26,792 nucleotides of DNA from Rhizophagus sp. LPA8_4_AMF (GCA_021464525.1 JADRCO010000764.1:1-26792), one strand, 5' to 3'. Positions 11,443 through 21,840 are shown, counted from the first letter of the stretch. Numbers and translations: made by a program. The notes: generated by a model from the letters alone, not told the origin.

Positions 11443-12136
11443 GGACTGGAATGTCTAGTATAGTAAGTTTTTTTAAAAAAATTTTCGTTAAATTTGTTTT
11501 CGCAAATCTATATTGATCATTTTTTAAGCGTATCTTGTTTTTATTATCAAAATACTACTGAAAAAAAAAATCGTCGTCAGAAAAAATGTAAGTTTTTTTT
11601 AGTTGTTAAAAAAAAATATCTCTTGAAAAGTTGTTATATAAAAAAAAAATGAAAATTATTTTCTACATTTATTTTTATTTTATATTTATTTTTTTAGAAA
11701 ATTAGATTTTATATTTATCTGTTATGTAACGTAAAATATATTAAAGTAAGTTCAAATTTAATTGTTCCTTTTCTAGTGTATTAATTAATTGCTTCTAGTG
11801 ACATTGCTTGCCTTAATTAGATATAATATTTTGATAGTATATTTTTATTTGCATTGTGTCAATATTCTAGAATAATTCTACTGTCATTAAATTTAATAAC
11901 TTGTGTTTATATGCTTTTATACGGAACTTTATCTGTTATTTATATTACCTTAATTATAATATAATTAAATTTCTGATCCCAAGAACGGCACTATCGTATA
12001 TAAAATACATATTGGCAAGGTAAACTGCATACTGTATCACTGGAATCCGAACCAAAAGATGTTGGCGTTAAAATAATCCTAATTTATTCATGTTAAAAAC
12101 ACAGCAACAATAGTATAATGTGCAAGATGTACATAC

Positions 12137-12929
12137 CATTGAAGCTCGTTCCCGTATCGGTTATTCCAATACGGATGTTTATGCATGTAAAATTTCAAAA
12201 TAGAGAAATTATTAATGCAAGAGACCTGTCAAATGTATAGATATTACGCATAAAACAAAGGAAAAATGTCACTAAATAAATAATAAATAAATACATATAT
12301 TTTTGCATTAGCGGAATTTTTTTTTAAAAGATATTTAAGGCAATATATATATATATATTATATGTTGAAGAAGGATTATTAATCAGACTATCGAGAAGTT
12401 TGAATGTTCCTTTTTTAAAACATCATTTGATGTGATTGTTTAAGAAGTGATGATAATAAGGACTCGTTGAAGTAATATGACTCTGAATAGGGAAGAGATA
12501 AATTTCGTTCGTTTTGCAAAGGACTAAAAGTTCCAACTTACCAAGAAATATAAAAAATGGCATTAAAAAAAAAAAATGCAAAAACAAATAAGAGATACCG
12601 TTATTGTTTAAATGTGAAAATGAATAGAAGATATAAAATTAGTTTATTTAAAAATTTTGGATATAATTTCGGTAATTTTAAAATTAAAATTTGAAAAACT
12701 ACTTACCTTTTACAGCAAATTTAGCAAATTTCATAATTTCATAAACATGGTACGTTCGGTAAACCTGGTAAAGTTCAGAAGTGAACACGTGATGGGCACG
12801 TGATTATACAATTACATCATAATCTGCACTCCCATAAGATATCTACTTTTACTTATACATACTACACCGGCGGAACTATTTTTCCTGATATATCAAACCT
12901 TACCGAGTTTCCCTCAAATCCGAAATTTG
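12137..12929 (-). other. Conserved splice-like blocks, copy B
   Basis: These correspond to the blocks in copy A. 12904-12929 (26 bp) lies between TTTACAG and GTAAGG. 12707-12764 (58 bp) lies between TTTACCAG and GTAAGT. 12137-12225 (89 bp) lies between TTTGACAG and GTATGT. Joining the first two in one phase gives an open stretch ending VYRTYHVYEIMKFAKFAVK. The last block has an open phase containing YMHKHPYWNNRY. This vaguely recalls the second half of an HMG box (FA..AK followed by a YP-x-(Y/W) motif), but the match is too short to claim. The counterpart of the third copy A block lacks a clear acceptor here. A B-specific insert (about 12785-12885) falls inside the presumed first intron. Coding status is unproven. 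Confidence 0.22.
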
Positions 12930-13605
12930 CTGTAAATGAAGAGTCAAGAGTTTGAACATGAATAATGTTAATTTTTGAAGAAGATATTTGAATACCATCA
13001 GTGTTTACTGCGGCGAAAATAGGGATTCATAATAGGATTAAACGTTAAAACGTTAAAATATTATTATAAATTTTCAAACAATGTAAAATATAAAGACGCT
13101 TCTTAAATGTACCTCATTTTGTTGTTTATTTGCCCTCTCAAAATTTTATCAATTCAAACTTTATCAAATGAATATTTTTTTCTTTTTTTTAAAAAAATGA
13201 AACCGAAGTCAAAAATCTTTGTGGTTTCTTCTTTTTTGTATTATATTGGTATATACTGGTATATAACCTTTTCTTTGTAAGCGAAACTGATTAGAAATTG
13301 TAAGGAGAAAACATGAGAAGTAAAACCGCAGCAATAGTCTTAAAAACGGACAAAAGAAAGTAAGGGAAAATGGGGTGGAAAAGATTTTTTTTTTAATATA
13401 AACGCTAAATTAAGAAGTATGTTTATTTATAGAATATTTATTAATTATTATAAAATATAATCTACAAGGGTAGATCTAAACCTATTTTTTAAGGTTTTTA
13501 ATTTTATAAAAAAAAAAAAAAATTTAAAGTTTATAAAGTAATATATATATTATATGTGATATATACACTATATTTGATAATATACGCTATACGTGATATT
13601 ATATA

Positions 13606-13708
13606 TGTGATATTATAAATTATATGTGGTATTATAAATTATATGCGATATTATAAATTATATGCGATATTATAAATTATATGTGGTATTATAAATTATG
13701 TGTGATTT
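13606..13708. repeat. 19-bp minisatellite
   Basis: About five head-to-tail copies of ATATTATAAATTATATGYG, with variants in the last three bases (GTG, GCG, GTGTG). The tandem copy of this region (about 14650-14735) has only one or two units, so the array expanded or contracted after duplication. Confidence 0.85.
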
Positions 13709-13831
13709 ATTCGATATTACATTAATCACCAATTTTAGTTGTATTAAATTAAATTATTTTATCATTTACCTAAATAACGTATTACATCGTCATTTGACAT
13801 TTTGCGTCATCGTACATATACAATATTTTGA

Positions 13832-13833
13832 GA

Positions 13834-13869
<36 letters not shown>

Positions 13870-13882
13870 TTTTTTTTCTGTA

Positions 13883-13916
<34 letters not shown>

Positions 13917-13919
13917 AAA
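13832..13919. repeat. Back-to-back T and A homopolymer runs
   Basis: Alternating runs of about 18 T, 18 A, 8 T, then a short CTGTAC interruption, about 28 T and 10 A. The runs are self-complementary and could extrude as a hairpin. Such tracts are also prone to length error in sequencing. The 14067 copy has ordinary sequence plus much shorter runs at this position. Confidence 0.85.
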
Positions 13920-14246
13920 GAAAAACTTTTATTTCGGTACGCTTTTCTTTATTCTTTATTCTTTATAAAAGTAACGCAATTTTTATAATAAATTTTTGTT
14001 ATTTATTTTATACAATTAAATTTGATGATGATCGACGCAAAAAAAAACGAATACCGTCTTTTTTAACAATTTTATCAATTCAAACTTTATCAAATGAATT
14101 TTTTTTTCTTTTTTTTAAAAAAAAATGAAAACGAAATCAAAAATCTTTGTGGTTTCTTTTTTTTTTGCATTATACTGGCATATACTGGTATATAACTTAT
14201 TCTTTGTAAGCGAAACTGATTAGAAATTGTAAGAAGTAAAACCGCA

Positions 14247-14432
14247 GTAACAGTATAGTTAGCCGGAATATTCCAGCCCCATTCCTGATTGCCGATCATC
14301 CGGACCGGCTCAGACGTAGATCCATCGTGGAATTCCATGATATTTCGGCTATTGAACCGAGTCCGGATGATCGGCAAACAGGAATGCGGCTGAATATTTC
14401 GGCTAACTACACTACTGTATAATGTAACAGTA
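14247..14432. mobile_element. 168-bp long-inverted-repeat element with 9-bp direct repeat
   Basis: The direct repeat GTAACAGTA flanks it at 14247-14255 and 14424-14432. Inside, 14256-14304 and 14362-14409 are inverted copies of about 48 bp with few mismatches (TAGTTAGCCGAAATATTC..., ...TGCCGATCATCCGGA). The right end has 14 extra bases (CACTACTGTATAAT) before the direct repeat. The centre, about 57 bp, is GC-richer than the surroundings. The tandem copy preserves the empty site (CCGCAGCAATAGTCTTAAAAAC near 13325-13347), and copy A is also empty near 6420. A 9-bp duplication is close to hAT or Mutator habits. If instead the ends are read as CAGTA...TACTG, a TA-inserting element is possible. 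The minus-strand frame 14090-14377 is only read-through of this element. Confidence 0.85.
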
Positions 14433-15619
14433 TTTTAAAAACGGACAAGGAAAGTGGGGGTATAAAAGATTTTTTTTTTTGTTGTTGTTAATATAAACGC
14501 CAAAAGTATATTTATTTATAGAATATTTATTATTTACTTACAAAATATAATCTACAAGGGTAGATCTAAACCTATTTTTTTTAAGTTTTTTAATATAAAA
14601 AAACCTTATAATTTAAGTTTATAAAGTAATATATATATTATATGTGATATATGATATTATAAACTATAAGTGATATGTAATAGTTATTTCAGGGGAACTG
14701 TTACATATTTGATATTATAAATTATATGTAATTTATTCGATACATTAATCACCAATTTTAGTTGTATTAAATTAAATTATTTCACAGCCTTTAGTCAATG
14801 AAAGATTTTTAGGTTAGAATAAATTGTGAACTTTGATGTTTAAAAATATATCACTTTCTAAATAGCGTATTATATTCAAAAAAAGATCGTCATTTATCAT
14901 GACATTTTGCGTCATCGTACATATACAATATTTCGAAGATTTTTTTTTTTTCAATGAATATTCAAAAAAAGATCCTTTTTGTTCCATATATAGTAACTAA
15001 TTTTCAAATTGTTGTTAAATTAACAACTGGATCAATATTGATGTTATTTATAAAGAATTTCAGGTTAATAAATAAATAAAAAGAAAAATTTTTTTTTAAA
15101 AAAAAGAAAAACTTTTATTTCGGCACGCTTTTCTTTATTCTTTATAAAGTGACGCAGTTTTTGTAATTAAATTTTTATACAATTAAATTTGATGATGATC
15201 GACACCAAAAAAAAAACGAAAAAATGTTCGATATATTCTAGATAAAAGGTTCTATATAACGAATTATTTAATTTATAATAAAAAGGGTAATATGAAAAAG
15301 AATACGGATTTGATTTTTAAACTTTTTGCCAATTTTTTTTGCCAACAAGCATTAAACAATCAAACATTAACGTCATTGAAGTTGATTGATGATCATTGCG
15401 CAGGAAATTTTTGAAAAGGATTAATTATCGTTACATAAATGCATGTATGCATGTACTTATATATCTTAGTATAATAAAGTTATTAAAAATAAATATCGTA
15501 AAATTGTTGTTCTTTTTATTCAGAAGAAATTGTTTGTCATAATCAGATTTTGCATTCTACTTAATTGATAACGAAATTCGAATTATAAAAACGAAAGGAT
15601 TATTTAATATACAGTATAA

Positions 15620-15892
15620 TCAAAAGGTAGATCCATTGAAAATTTGACACGTGAGTAAATTATTCGAAATTTGTATTGGAAATTGTGTTTGTATAAATGG
15701 ATTTAATGGATTTGATGCATACGTTTTATGCTTCAATTCTCGTCTATTCCTACGTGCACGAATATATTGTGATGCGTGAGATTTAGCCGAAGCATGATTA
15801 TTCATAGAGGGGAACTCTTCCAAATTACTGAGTATGTTAGGTATATCATCACAAGGAGTATTATCAGATTTACGGTGATCTTGTTGATCCAT
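15620..15892 (-). CDS. Small hypothetical protein, 90 aa (duplicated-segment ORF, copy C)
   Basis: I chose the internal ATG at 15892 (start [11 protein letters not shown]) rather than the upstream ATG at 15925, because the paralogue at 8123-8404 begins at the matching place (MEQRDHR). The basic core [14 protein letters not shown] aligns with the arginine-rich core of the paralogue, and the C-terminus ([10 protein letters not shown], then IFNGSTF) aligns with its PVQVTTVSYANQLFNGT. It lacks the duplicated 15-residue unit and instead has an acidic, proline-containing linker ([15 protein letters not shown]). No known domain, signal peptide or membrane segment is visible. Either a real fast-evolving small protein or a leader exon of a spliced gene; function unknown. 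Confidence 0.5.
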   Translation of the reverse strand: MDQQDHRKSDNTPCDDIPNILSNLEEFPSMNNHASAKSHASQYIRARRNRRELKHKTYASNPLNPFIQTQFPIQISNNLLTCQIFNGSTF

Positions 15893-15929
15893 TAAAATGA
15901 ATATGGACACAAATATTGTTCCCAATAAT

Positions 15930-17600
15930 ATATAGTATCTATATATCTTATCTTTGATATAGAAACTTTATTAGAGAAGAACTGATGGAAATAGTGAAAG
16001 TATAAGTAAAAATATGACTTTTACTAAAGACAAAAATTAAGGAAAGAAAAAAAAAAAAAATTTGTCAAAGCAGGAAAAAAATTTTTTTTTTTTAGTTTGT
16101 TAGAGGAAATGGGGGGAGGAGGAGAGGATTTTGTTGGATTATTTATAATCCTTGATCGAAATTTTTTTTTTTTTCATTTAAACTATTTAAACTGAAAACT
16201 ATATTTTTTATATTTTCAATCAATCAGTTTTTAATAAATGAAACAAATCTTTTTTATATATATATATATTCGTTTTTTAATTGCATATTTTTTTATTTTT
16301 ATTCATTCAATAATACTTTAAAATAAATATGTTTTATATTAAATGTATGCTGAGGTTTTCTATATTTATTCATTCTTTAATAGGAAGATGATTTTTAATA
16401 TAATTTAACAATAAAATAATAAGAACTTTTAACATAAAAAAAAAAAAATTTTTTTTTCTTTTTTCAATTACCTTTAACTGAGAGTAAATAAAAAAATTAT
16501 TTACAAAAAGGGTAAATAGGTTAAATTACTTAAACAGGGTTAGCGCTTAAGCAGGGTTAAATAATTTCCTCATAAAAAGTGACACAAAATAAATTATTTT
16601 GCATATTTGTTTATTCTATATCGAAAATATTTGTTTATAAATAAAAAAGCGAAAAAAAAAATTTCGTTTTTTTTTTTTTAACGGATATTTATTTAATTCA
16701 TTATATTTCTTTAAAATTTATATTAATATTATATTGTTACATTATATTTTATATAATAAGTCAATTGCTTTTTATATATATAATAAGTATTGTTGAATGT
16801 AAAAAGAAAAAATACTTGTAAAAAAGAAGGGAGAAAGGAACTAACTAAATGTTGTTACTTTTGTATTTTGTTTATATTTTTTCCATAATTGTTCATTTTC
16901 ATGTGCTTATATTTTTCAATGTAAAATTTTATTATTATTCATTTCATTACCGTTTATGTTCTTGTTATTGTTTATCTTTTATTTAAAAAAAAAAATTATT
17001 TTATTTTTTTTTAATGTGATATTACAATAATCTTCGTTTTTCATAAATGAATCCTTTTCTCTCCTCTAAAATAAAATCGATAATAAAATAAATTTATTAT
17101 TCTATTAGCTATAAAACTGAACATCCAATAGTATGCATGATATACTTTAATAGTATCACAATAATAAAAAAGGATTTCTCAATAAAGCCGAGAGAATTAA
17201 GAGATATGACAGAATTAGAAATAACCATATGACGAAAAAAAATCTTTTTTTTTTAATGATGAAACTAAATATTAATATTACTTCTATTATTTCCTGCATG
17301 TGGCGTTATTCTCAAACAATTTGCTTTCGATGTAGAACATTCTACTATACTTTACTATAAAAAATGCGCAAAAACTTTATTTTTTAAAAGAAAATTTTAA
17401 AAATTTTTAGACATTTGATTCGCTTTAAAAGAAAAAATAAAATCAAGCAAAAAAAGTAAATTTTTTTTTTTAAAAAAAAAAGAAAATATTCTATATCGAA
17501 AATTACTACAAATAAATACTTTAATATGCATACCTTCAGTTCAAATAAGTATTAACCGCAGTTAAAAACGTTACATTTAAAGGCACGAATTTAAGTATAA
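15930..17600. repeat. Distal part of duplicated segment, low complexity
   Basis: It matches 8540-10230 in order: AGAGAAGAACT near 15973, the GTCAAAGCAGGAAAAA tract near 16062, CTTTTGTATTTTGTTTATA near 16859, CTTTTCTCTCCTC near 17056 and the region near 17360-17460. The remainder is A/T runs, (TA)n near 16254-16269 and two AGGGTTA patches near 16537 and 16553. No gene is supported. Confidence 0.6.
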
Positions 17601-18337
17601 AAATGTGATAATAACTTAAAGGTGATACAATGAAAATATTAACGAAAACAATAACCACCTCCTCTGGCTTTTAATGATCTACTTTATAATAAATTAGGTA
17701 ATAATAATAAAGTAAAATAATATACTGTGTATGTATAGTACAAAAATTTTATCATCATCATATAATATAATTTATATAAAAAACCTTTTTTTATGTGTGT
17801 CGTACAAAAAAAAAAATTGTTTTTTATTTTATTTAAACCTTAATTAATGGATAATTTACAAAAAAAAAAAAAAAATTATTATTATTATTATAAAAAAAAA
17901 AAACCTTTTAATGTTTATCGTACAAAAAAAAAAAAAAATTTATAATTAATGGACATACTATTTATTTGAACAATAGTTAGGTTTCATATATCACTTATAT
18001 GCAACTTGTTAACTTTTAACCATTTGAAAACTCGTTAACATGATAAGATACGGTCATCATAATTACCTGTTTATAAATTGATTGATAAACAAAAAATGGC
18101 CTTTCTGACAAATTATGGTAATAGCATATTTATATTAGCCTTACTTGATTGTTTATCATAATAATTATGCACTATAGAGGTCTCCTTTGTTAACATACTA
18201 AATATGTCTTTCAAAGAGGAATTATGAAATATATATTTTTATGTATGTTCAGGTATTTAGGAATTTGTGTAGCGGTCTGTGCCTCATTTAACTTGTGGAA
18301 GCACCTTTCGTCATTATTGTACAATTACAGAGAAATC

Positions 18338-18476
18338 ATACTTCCGATATTAAGCACTCCCTCCCGAAAATAAGCGCCTCTGGCCAGAATTATGAAAATT
18401 TTGGCCTACATTATGCTGTTCCTGGCCAGCATAACGGTCAAAAAAGGGAGCTTAATTTCGGAATTATCCGGTATTT
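18338..18476. mobile_element. Inverted-repeat element, diverged copy 2 of the 2635-2778 family
   Basis: It shares CCCGAAAATAAGC, CCAGAATTA, TTTTGGCCTAC, TTATG and CTGGCC motifs in the same order and spacing as the element at 2635-2778. Its right end CTTAATTTCGGAATTATCCG resembles the other element's CTTAATTTCGGAATGGTACG. The left end (ATACTTCCGATATTAAG) pairs with it imperfectly, so this is an older, eroded member. It carries no coding capacity of its own. Confidence 0.75.
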
Positions 18477-19388
18477 ATTTTACGTCAACACTAGCACTAC
18501 ATTCTGGTACAAAAATTATTTGATAATGTTCGATCAAAGTACGAAAAACTTTAATAAACAAAATTACAAACATTGCTGTTTTATTTTATTTTATTTTATT
18601 TTATACTATTCTATTTTGTTCTTTCCTAGTTTTCTAAAATTTCTGCTGGGCAAGTGCACAGAAAGAAAAACTTGAAATTTGAGGATTGTCATTTTTGTTA
18701 TCAGAGGAAAATTCTAGGTGTTTTCTTTTTTAGTCCAATTAGATTTTTAAGAATTCTTTTTTTGGACAAGATACTGAAAGTATACTGAATAATGACAATT
18801 TAGCAGTATACACCACAATTGGCATAGCCTCTAATCTACTTATGAACATAAATAGAAAATCCCATCATTCCTCTTCATTCGCCGCAGTTTTAATATAAAT
18901 AACAATAGTACAACATATATATATATAAAAGCAATTATATATCACGTACAATTGCACAAAGGCACAAGGGATGTACTGTACATCGGGAAACGTCACATCG
19001 TTACGTCATCAGCATAGCAAATGTAGCCCTATTCGTTTAAGGTTATTTGTATGTTATCGTTCAGCCCAATAGGATCATGCGAATTTTCATAGACCGATAT
19101 TTTTATTAAGCATAACAATAATACATAATTGATATAATAAGGTGGAGTAAAAAAAATGGTAGAAATGAAAATTTTTATATAGGCAAAGCTTATAAAGTGA
19201 ATTTAAAAATAGTATAAAAATGGAATTACAGCAAGTTAAATATAAAGTTTATTTATGATGTTATAATTAATGCATAATCAAAAGCATCAGAACAACAACA
19301 CTTTTTTGGATGTAAACATGTAGGGCTATATCGCCTAGTATTATTCCTATTAGTCACTGCAGTATTTTTAAATTCTAATGACTGTCAA

Positions 19389-19444
19389 TTATTGGATGGG
19401 GGATATCGGTCAAAGACCGATATCTCTATTCTCCCATCCAATAA
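19389..19444. repeat. 56-bp fold-back palindrome
   Basis: Outer arms TTATTGGATGGG and CCCATCCAATAA (12 of 12), and inner arms GATATCGGTC and GACCGATATC (10 of 10) around an AAA loop. Eight unpaired bases (TCTATTCT) lie on the right arm against one G on the left. On either strand it would form a strong hairpin. It could be a tiny fold-back transposon remnant or a structured RNA. GACCGATAT also occurs about 320 bp upstream, near 19093. Confidence 0.85.
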
Positions 19445-20798
19445 ATATTTTTTTTCTTATTATATATACACTTAATTTATAAAAATAATCACTTATTTTA
19501 ATTAAAAAAAAATAAAAATTTGATCCTAAACTTTTAAAGCATTAGCATATTACTATATCAATTGTTAAAGATAATAGGCAGGATTTCATTTATGCGCAAA
19601 TCCTTGCTTTTGTCAATTTTCAAGTAAGTGTAATAATGTTACCAATTAAAAGTGTGATAATACAAAATGGGGATGTCTAAAAAAAAATTTGGAACTGCTA
19701 ATCAAATATTATCAAAATGTTTGTTAAATTTAAATTATTACAAAGCATAAAACCCATTTTTTTTTTTTAAAAAAAAAAAAAAGGTTATATAAGTGTTACA
19801 TTTTTTAAAAAAAATTATCATTTTATTATAATAATTAAAATTGTCACATCATTTTTTCATTGAAGCGCAGTTTGTTATATCTCTTTATTTTTTACGTGAA
19901 TTTTGTCAAATCAATACCAATTAAAATAGGCCATAATTTTTTATTGTCTGGAGCAAAGCTAAAGATTACAATACTATATGTCTGATATATTTACGAAAGG
20001 TAATACTGATAATATCACTTATAAAGTGGTATAAATTTTTGCTTCAGACACTCTCTGGACTAATATATATATAAAGGTTAAATTAATATCATTAAGATAA
20101 TTTTCAATAATATAATTTTTTTATATATAGGTTTTTATTACATTCAGATTTAATTATTATTTATTAATCAAGAATAGGTTTATTTGCTTTTTTTTCACGT
20201 ATTTAAAAATGTCTTAATAGTTGCGTCACATATAGCTCAGAATTGATATTCTGATCATCATAAGCCAAATCTGCCCATATGAATCATCATTATGTATCAT
20301 ATATATGAAAAGCATTAAATTACAAAAAATTTTATATATAAAATAACTCCTTTCAGTAGAAGTTTAAATATTTTTCATCTTCAAATTTTTTAAAAAATTC
20401 TTTAAAAATTCCAATTAGTTAATTTAATTGACTTTATAAAATACTTATAAAATTGACATACCTATACCTGGTTAAACTTAATATATCTTTCCAAAAATTT
20501 GCATATATGCTCATGTTTTAATTCAAATACTAATTCAAAATTACTTGTTATTCTAATTCTTATAAATTTAATTTAAAAATATGTGATAAGATTTGAATAT
20601 CTCAAATATTATTAACGAAATCCACTCATCTTTGAAGTTAATTTACAAAATATATGTTTCAAGTTTTTTATTTCTATTTTGCCAAATATAATAAAGCTTA
20701 TTCCATTATTCTTTTGTATTATTGTTATTAATATAGATTATTTAATATATAGTATTATACAGTATATATGAAAATTTTATTTATTTTAATTTTTCATT

Positions 20799-20994
20799 AT
20801 GAAACATTGATCAAATGACTGGTCATGTGCCATTTGAATATGATCATTTTGACAGTCATTTGGCCAGCATCATAAATTTAGTCTGAATTAATTCAGTATT
20901 AAATTTAAATGAACAGTCATTCAGTCATTCAAAGGCCATTCAGGGGTCATTTCAAAATTGCCAAGTGACTTGCATCACTGATCACTGAATTCAT
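20799..20994. mobile_element. About 196-bp degenerate inverted-repeat element rich in GTCATT
   Basis: The left end ATGAAACATTGATCA and the complement of the right end (ATGAATTCAGTGATCA) align with few gaps. Pairing continues inward (GTGCCATTTGAATATGATC against TTGGCAATTTTGAAATGACC). GTCATT or its complement occurs at least six times, some adjacent (CAGTCATTCAGTCATTC). Composition is less AT-extreme than the flanks. The GTGATGCAAGTCACTTGG right end resembles hAT-type ends in style, but no target duplication is seen, so the assignment is loose. Confidence 0.55.
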
Positions 20995-21152
20995 ATTAGT
21001 ACAATAATATTTACAGATAATTTCAAATAATAAAAAAGAAAAAAAACATACAATTATTATTTACATTCTACCCAAAAGCTAATATTACTCATCCTACTTT
21101 TGGCAGATATTTCTCCTATCTTTTTAAACATTTTCAATTTAGACTAATTGCT

Positions 21153-21183
21153 TTAATTAGTCCAGAGTGTAGTGAAGGACTAT
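21153..21183. repeat. Dispersed short palindromic repeat, copy 1
   Basis: TTAATTAGTCCAGAG, five or six variable bases, then GAAGGACTAT. The same pattern in the same orientation occurs at 26550-26579. AGTCC and GGACT are complementary, so each copy can form a small stem. Confidence 0.6.
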
Positions 21184-21369
21184 ATAATATAAGAAAAAAA
21201 TGCACCAATTAAAGAAACTTTTTAACTTTGTTTTGATTTTCAAAAAAAAATTTGTTATAACCACAACTAAAAATCTTGTACAGTAATTATGTCAAAAAAA
21301 GCATTACATTTTAAAAAAGAGCATTTGTTATGTAATAATAAAGATGTAATTTTTTTTATTTACTATACA

Positions 21370-21840
21370 AAAAGAAAAAATAAGTGATTAATTTGAACTT
21401 CAAAAAAGAAAAAGAAAAAAAAATCATTTATTTTCTTTTATAAAATACAAGTATGGATAAAAGAAAAAGGTAATAACAACGTAAATGAAAATATTAATGA
21501 ATATATACAACTTTACACAAAAAATACAGTAATACTTCAAAAATTTTATCGTATCTTAAAAAAAAGATCGTAAATGTATATACCTGATTTAAAAAAATGA
21601 TATCTTTCTTTTTTTATTTTAAATAAATGATATGTTAATCTTTGTATTTCTCCAAATATAATAAAATATAATAAAAAATTTTTTATATAATAGAGCTATT
21701 TATAAAACATTGTACTATACAAATAATTTTTAAAAATGAAAAAAATCAATAAATATGATAAATCTGCATATATTTATTGATTAGAATTATTTAAAATGTG
21801 AATTAAATAAACATAGTAAAGCAGTAGTAAAGTCAACAGA
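21370..21840. repeat. End of duplicated segment (resumed)
   Basis: It matches 10390-10860: AAATAATTTTTAAAA(A/T)GGAAAAAATC-type sequence near 21720 against 10664, TTAATCTTTGTA near 21634 against 10571, and GAATTATTT...GAATTAAA near 21784 against 10798. Similarity fades after about 21840 and 10860, which marks the right border of the duplicated unit. Confidence 0.65.

Larger units (their letters stand above)
11990..15215. repeat. Segmental duplication, copy B plus internal tandem copy C
   Basis: 11990-13140 matches the left part of copy A. From 13142 to about 14045 the sequence is repeated from 14067 to about 15215, starting in both cases TTTTATCAATTCAAACTTT. The two internal copies are much closer to each other than to copy A, with long near-identical blocks such as CTTTGTAAGCGAAACTGATT and ACATTTTGCGTCATCGTAC. 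The internal tandem duplication is therefore younger. The 14067 copy is longer because it carries the element at 14256-14423 and about 150 bp (near 14950-15090) that the 13142 copy replaces with pure T/A runs. Confidence 0.8.
17600..21290. other. About 3.7 kb present only in the second copy
   Basis: Collinearity with copy A stops near 17600 (copy A near 10230) and resumes near 21290-21370 (copy A near 10215-10390). The extra DNA holds no supported gene. It contains the elements listed separately at 18338-18476, 19389-19444 and 20799-20994, a TTTTA repeat near 18579-18603 and a TTACGTCA-containing patch near 19002. The 126-codon frame at 18295-18675 is mostly element read-through followed by the TTTTA repeat. 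Whether the segment is one insertion or several, or was lost from copy A, cannot be decided here. Confidence 0.55.

Noticed and set aside
12137-12764. Definite HMG-box mating-type gene
   Set aside because: Only two short peptide stretches resemble the end of an HMG box, the N-terminal half is missing and the exon phases do not all agree.
13606-13708. CRISPR-like array
   Set aside because: The units are contiguous with no unique spacers; it is an ordinary minisatellite in a eukaryotic context.
13698-13988. Plus-strand 96-codon frame
   Set aside because: Most of it is poly-Phe and poly-Lys from the homopolymer runs at 13832-13919.
14090-14377. Minus-strand 95-codon frame
   Set aside because: It reads through the long-inverted-repeat element (14256-14423) and then poly-A/T; the tandem copy without the element has no such frame.
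18295-18675. 126-codon frame, the longest in the window
   Set aside because: The first half is element sequence and the second half reads a TTTTA repeat; no homologous frame exists in copy 1 of the element.
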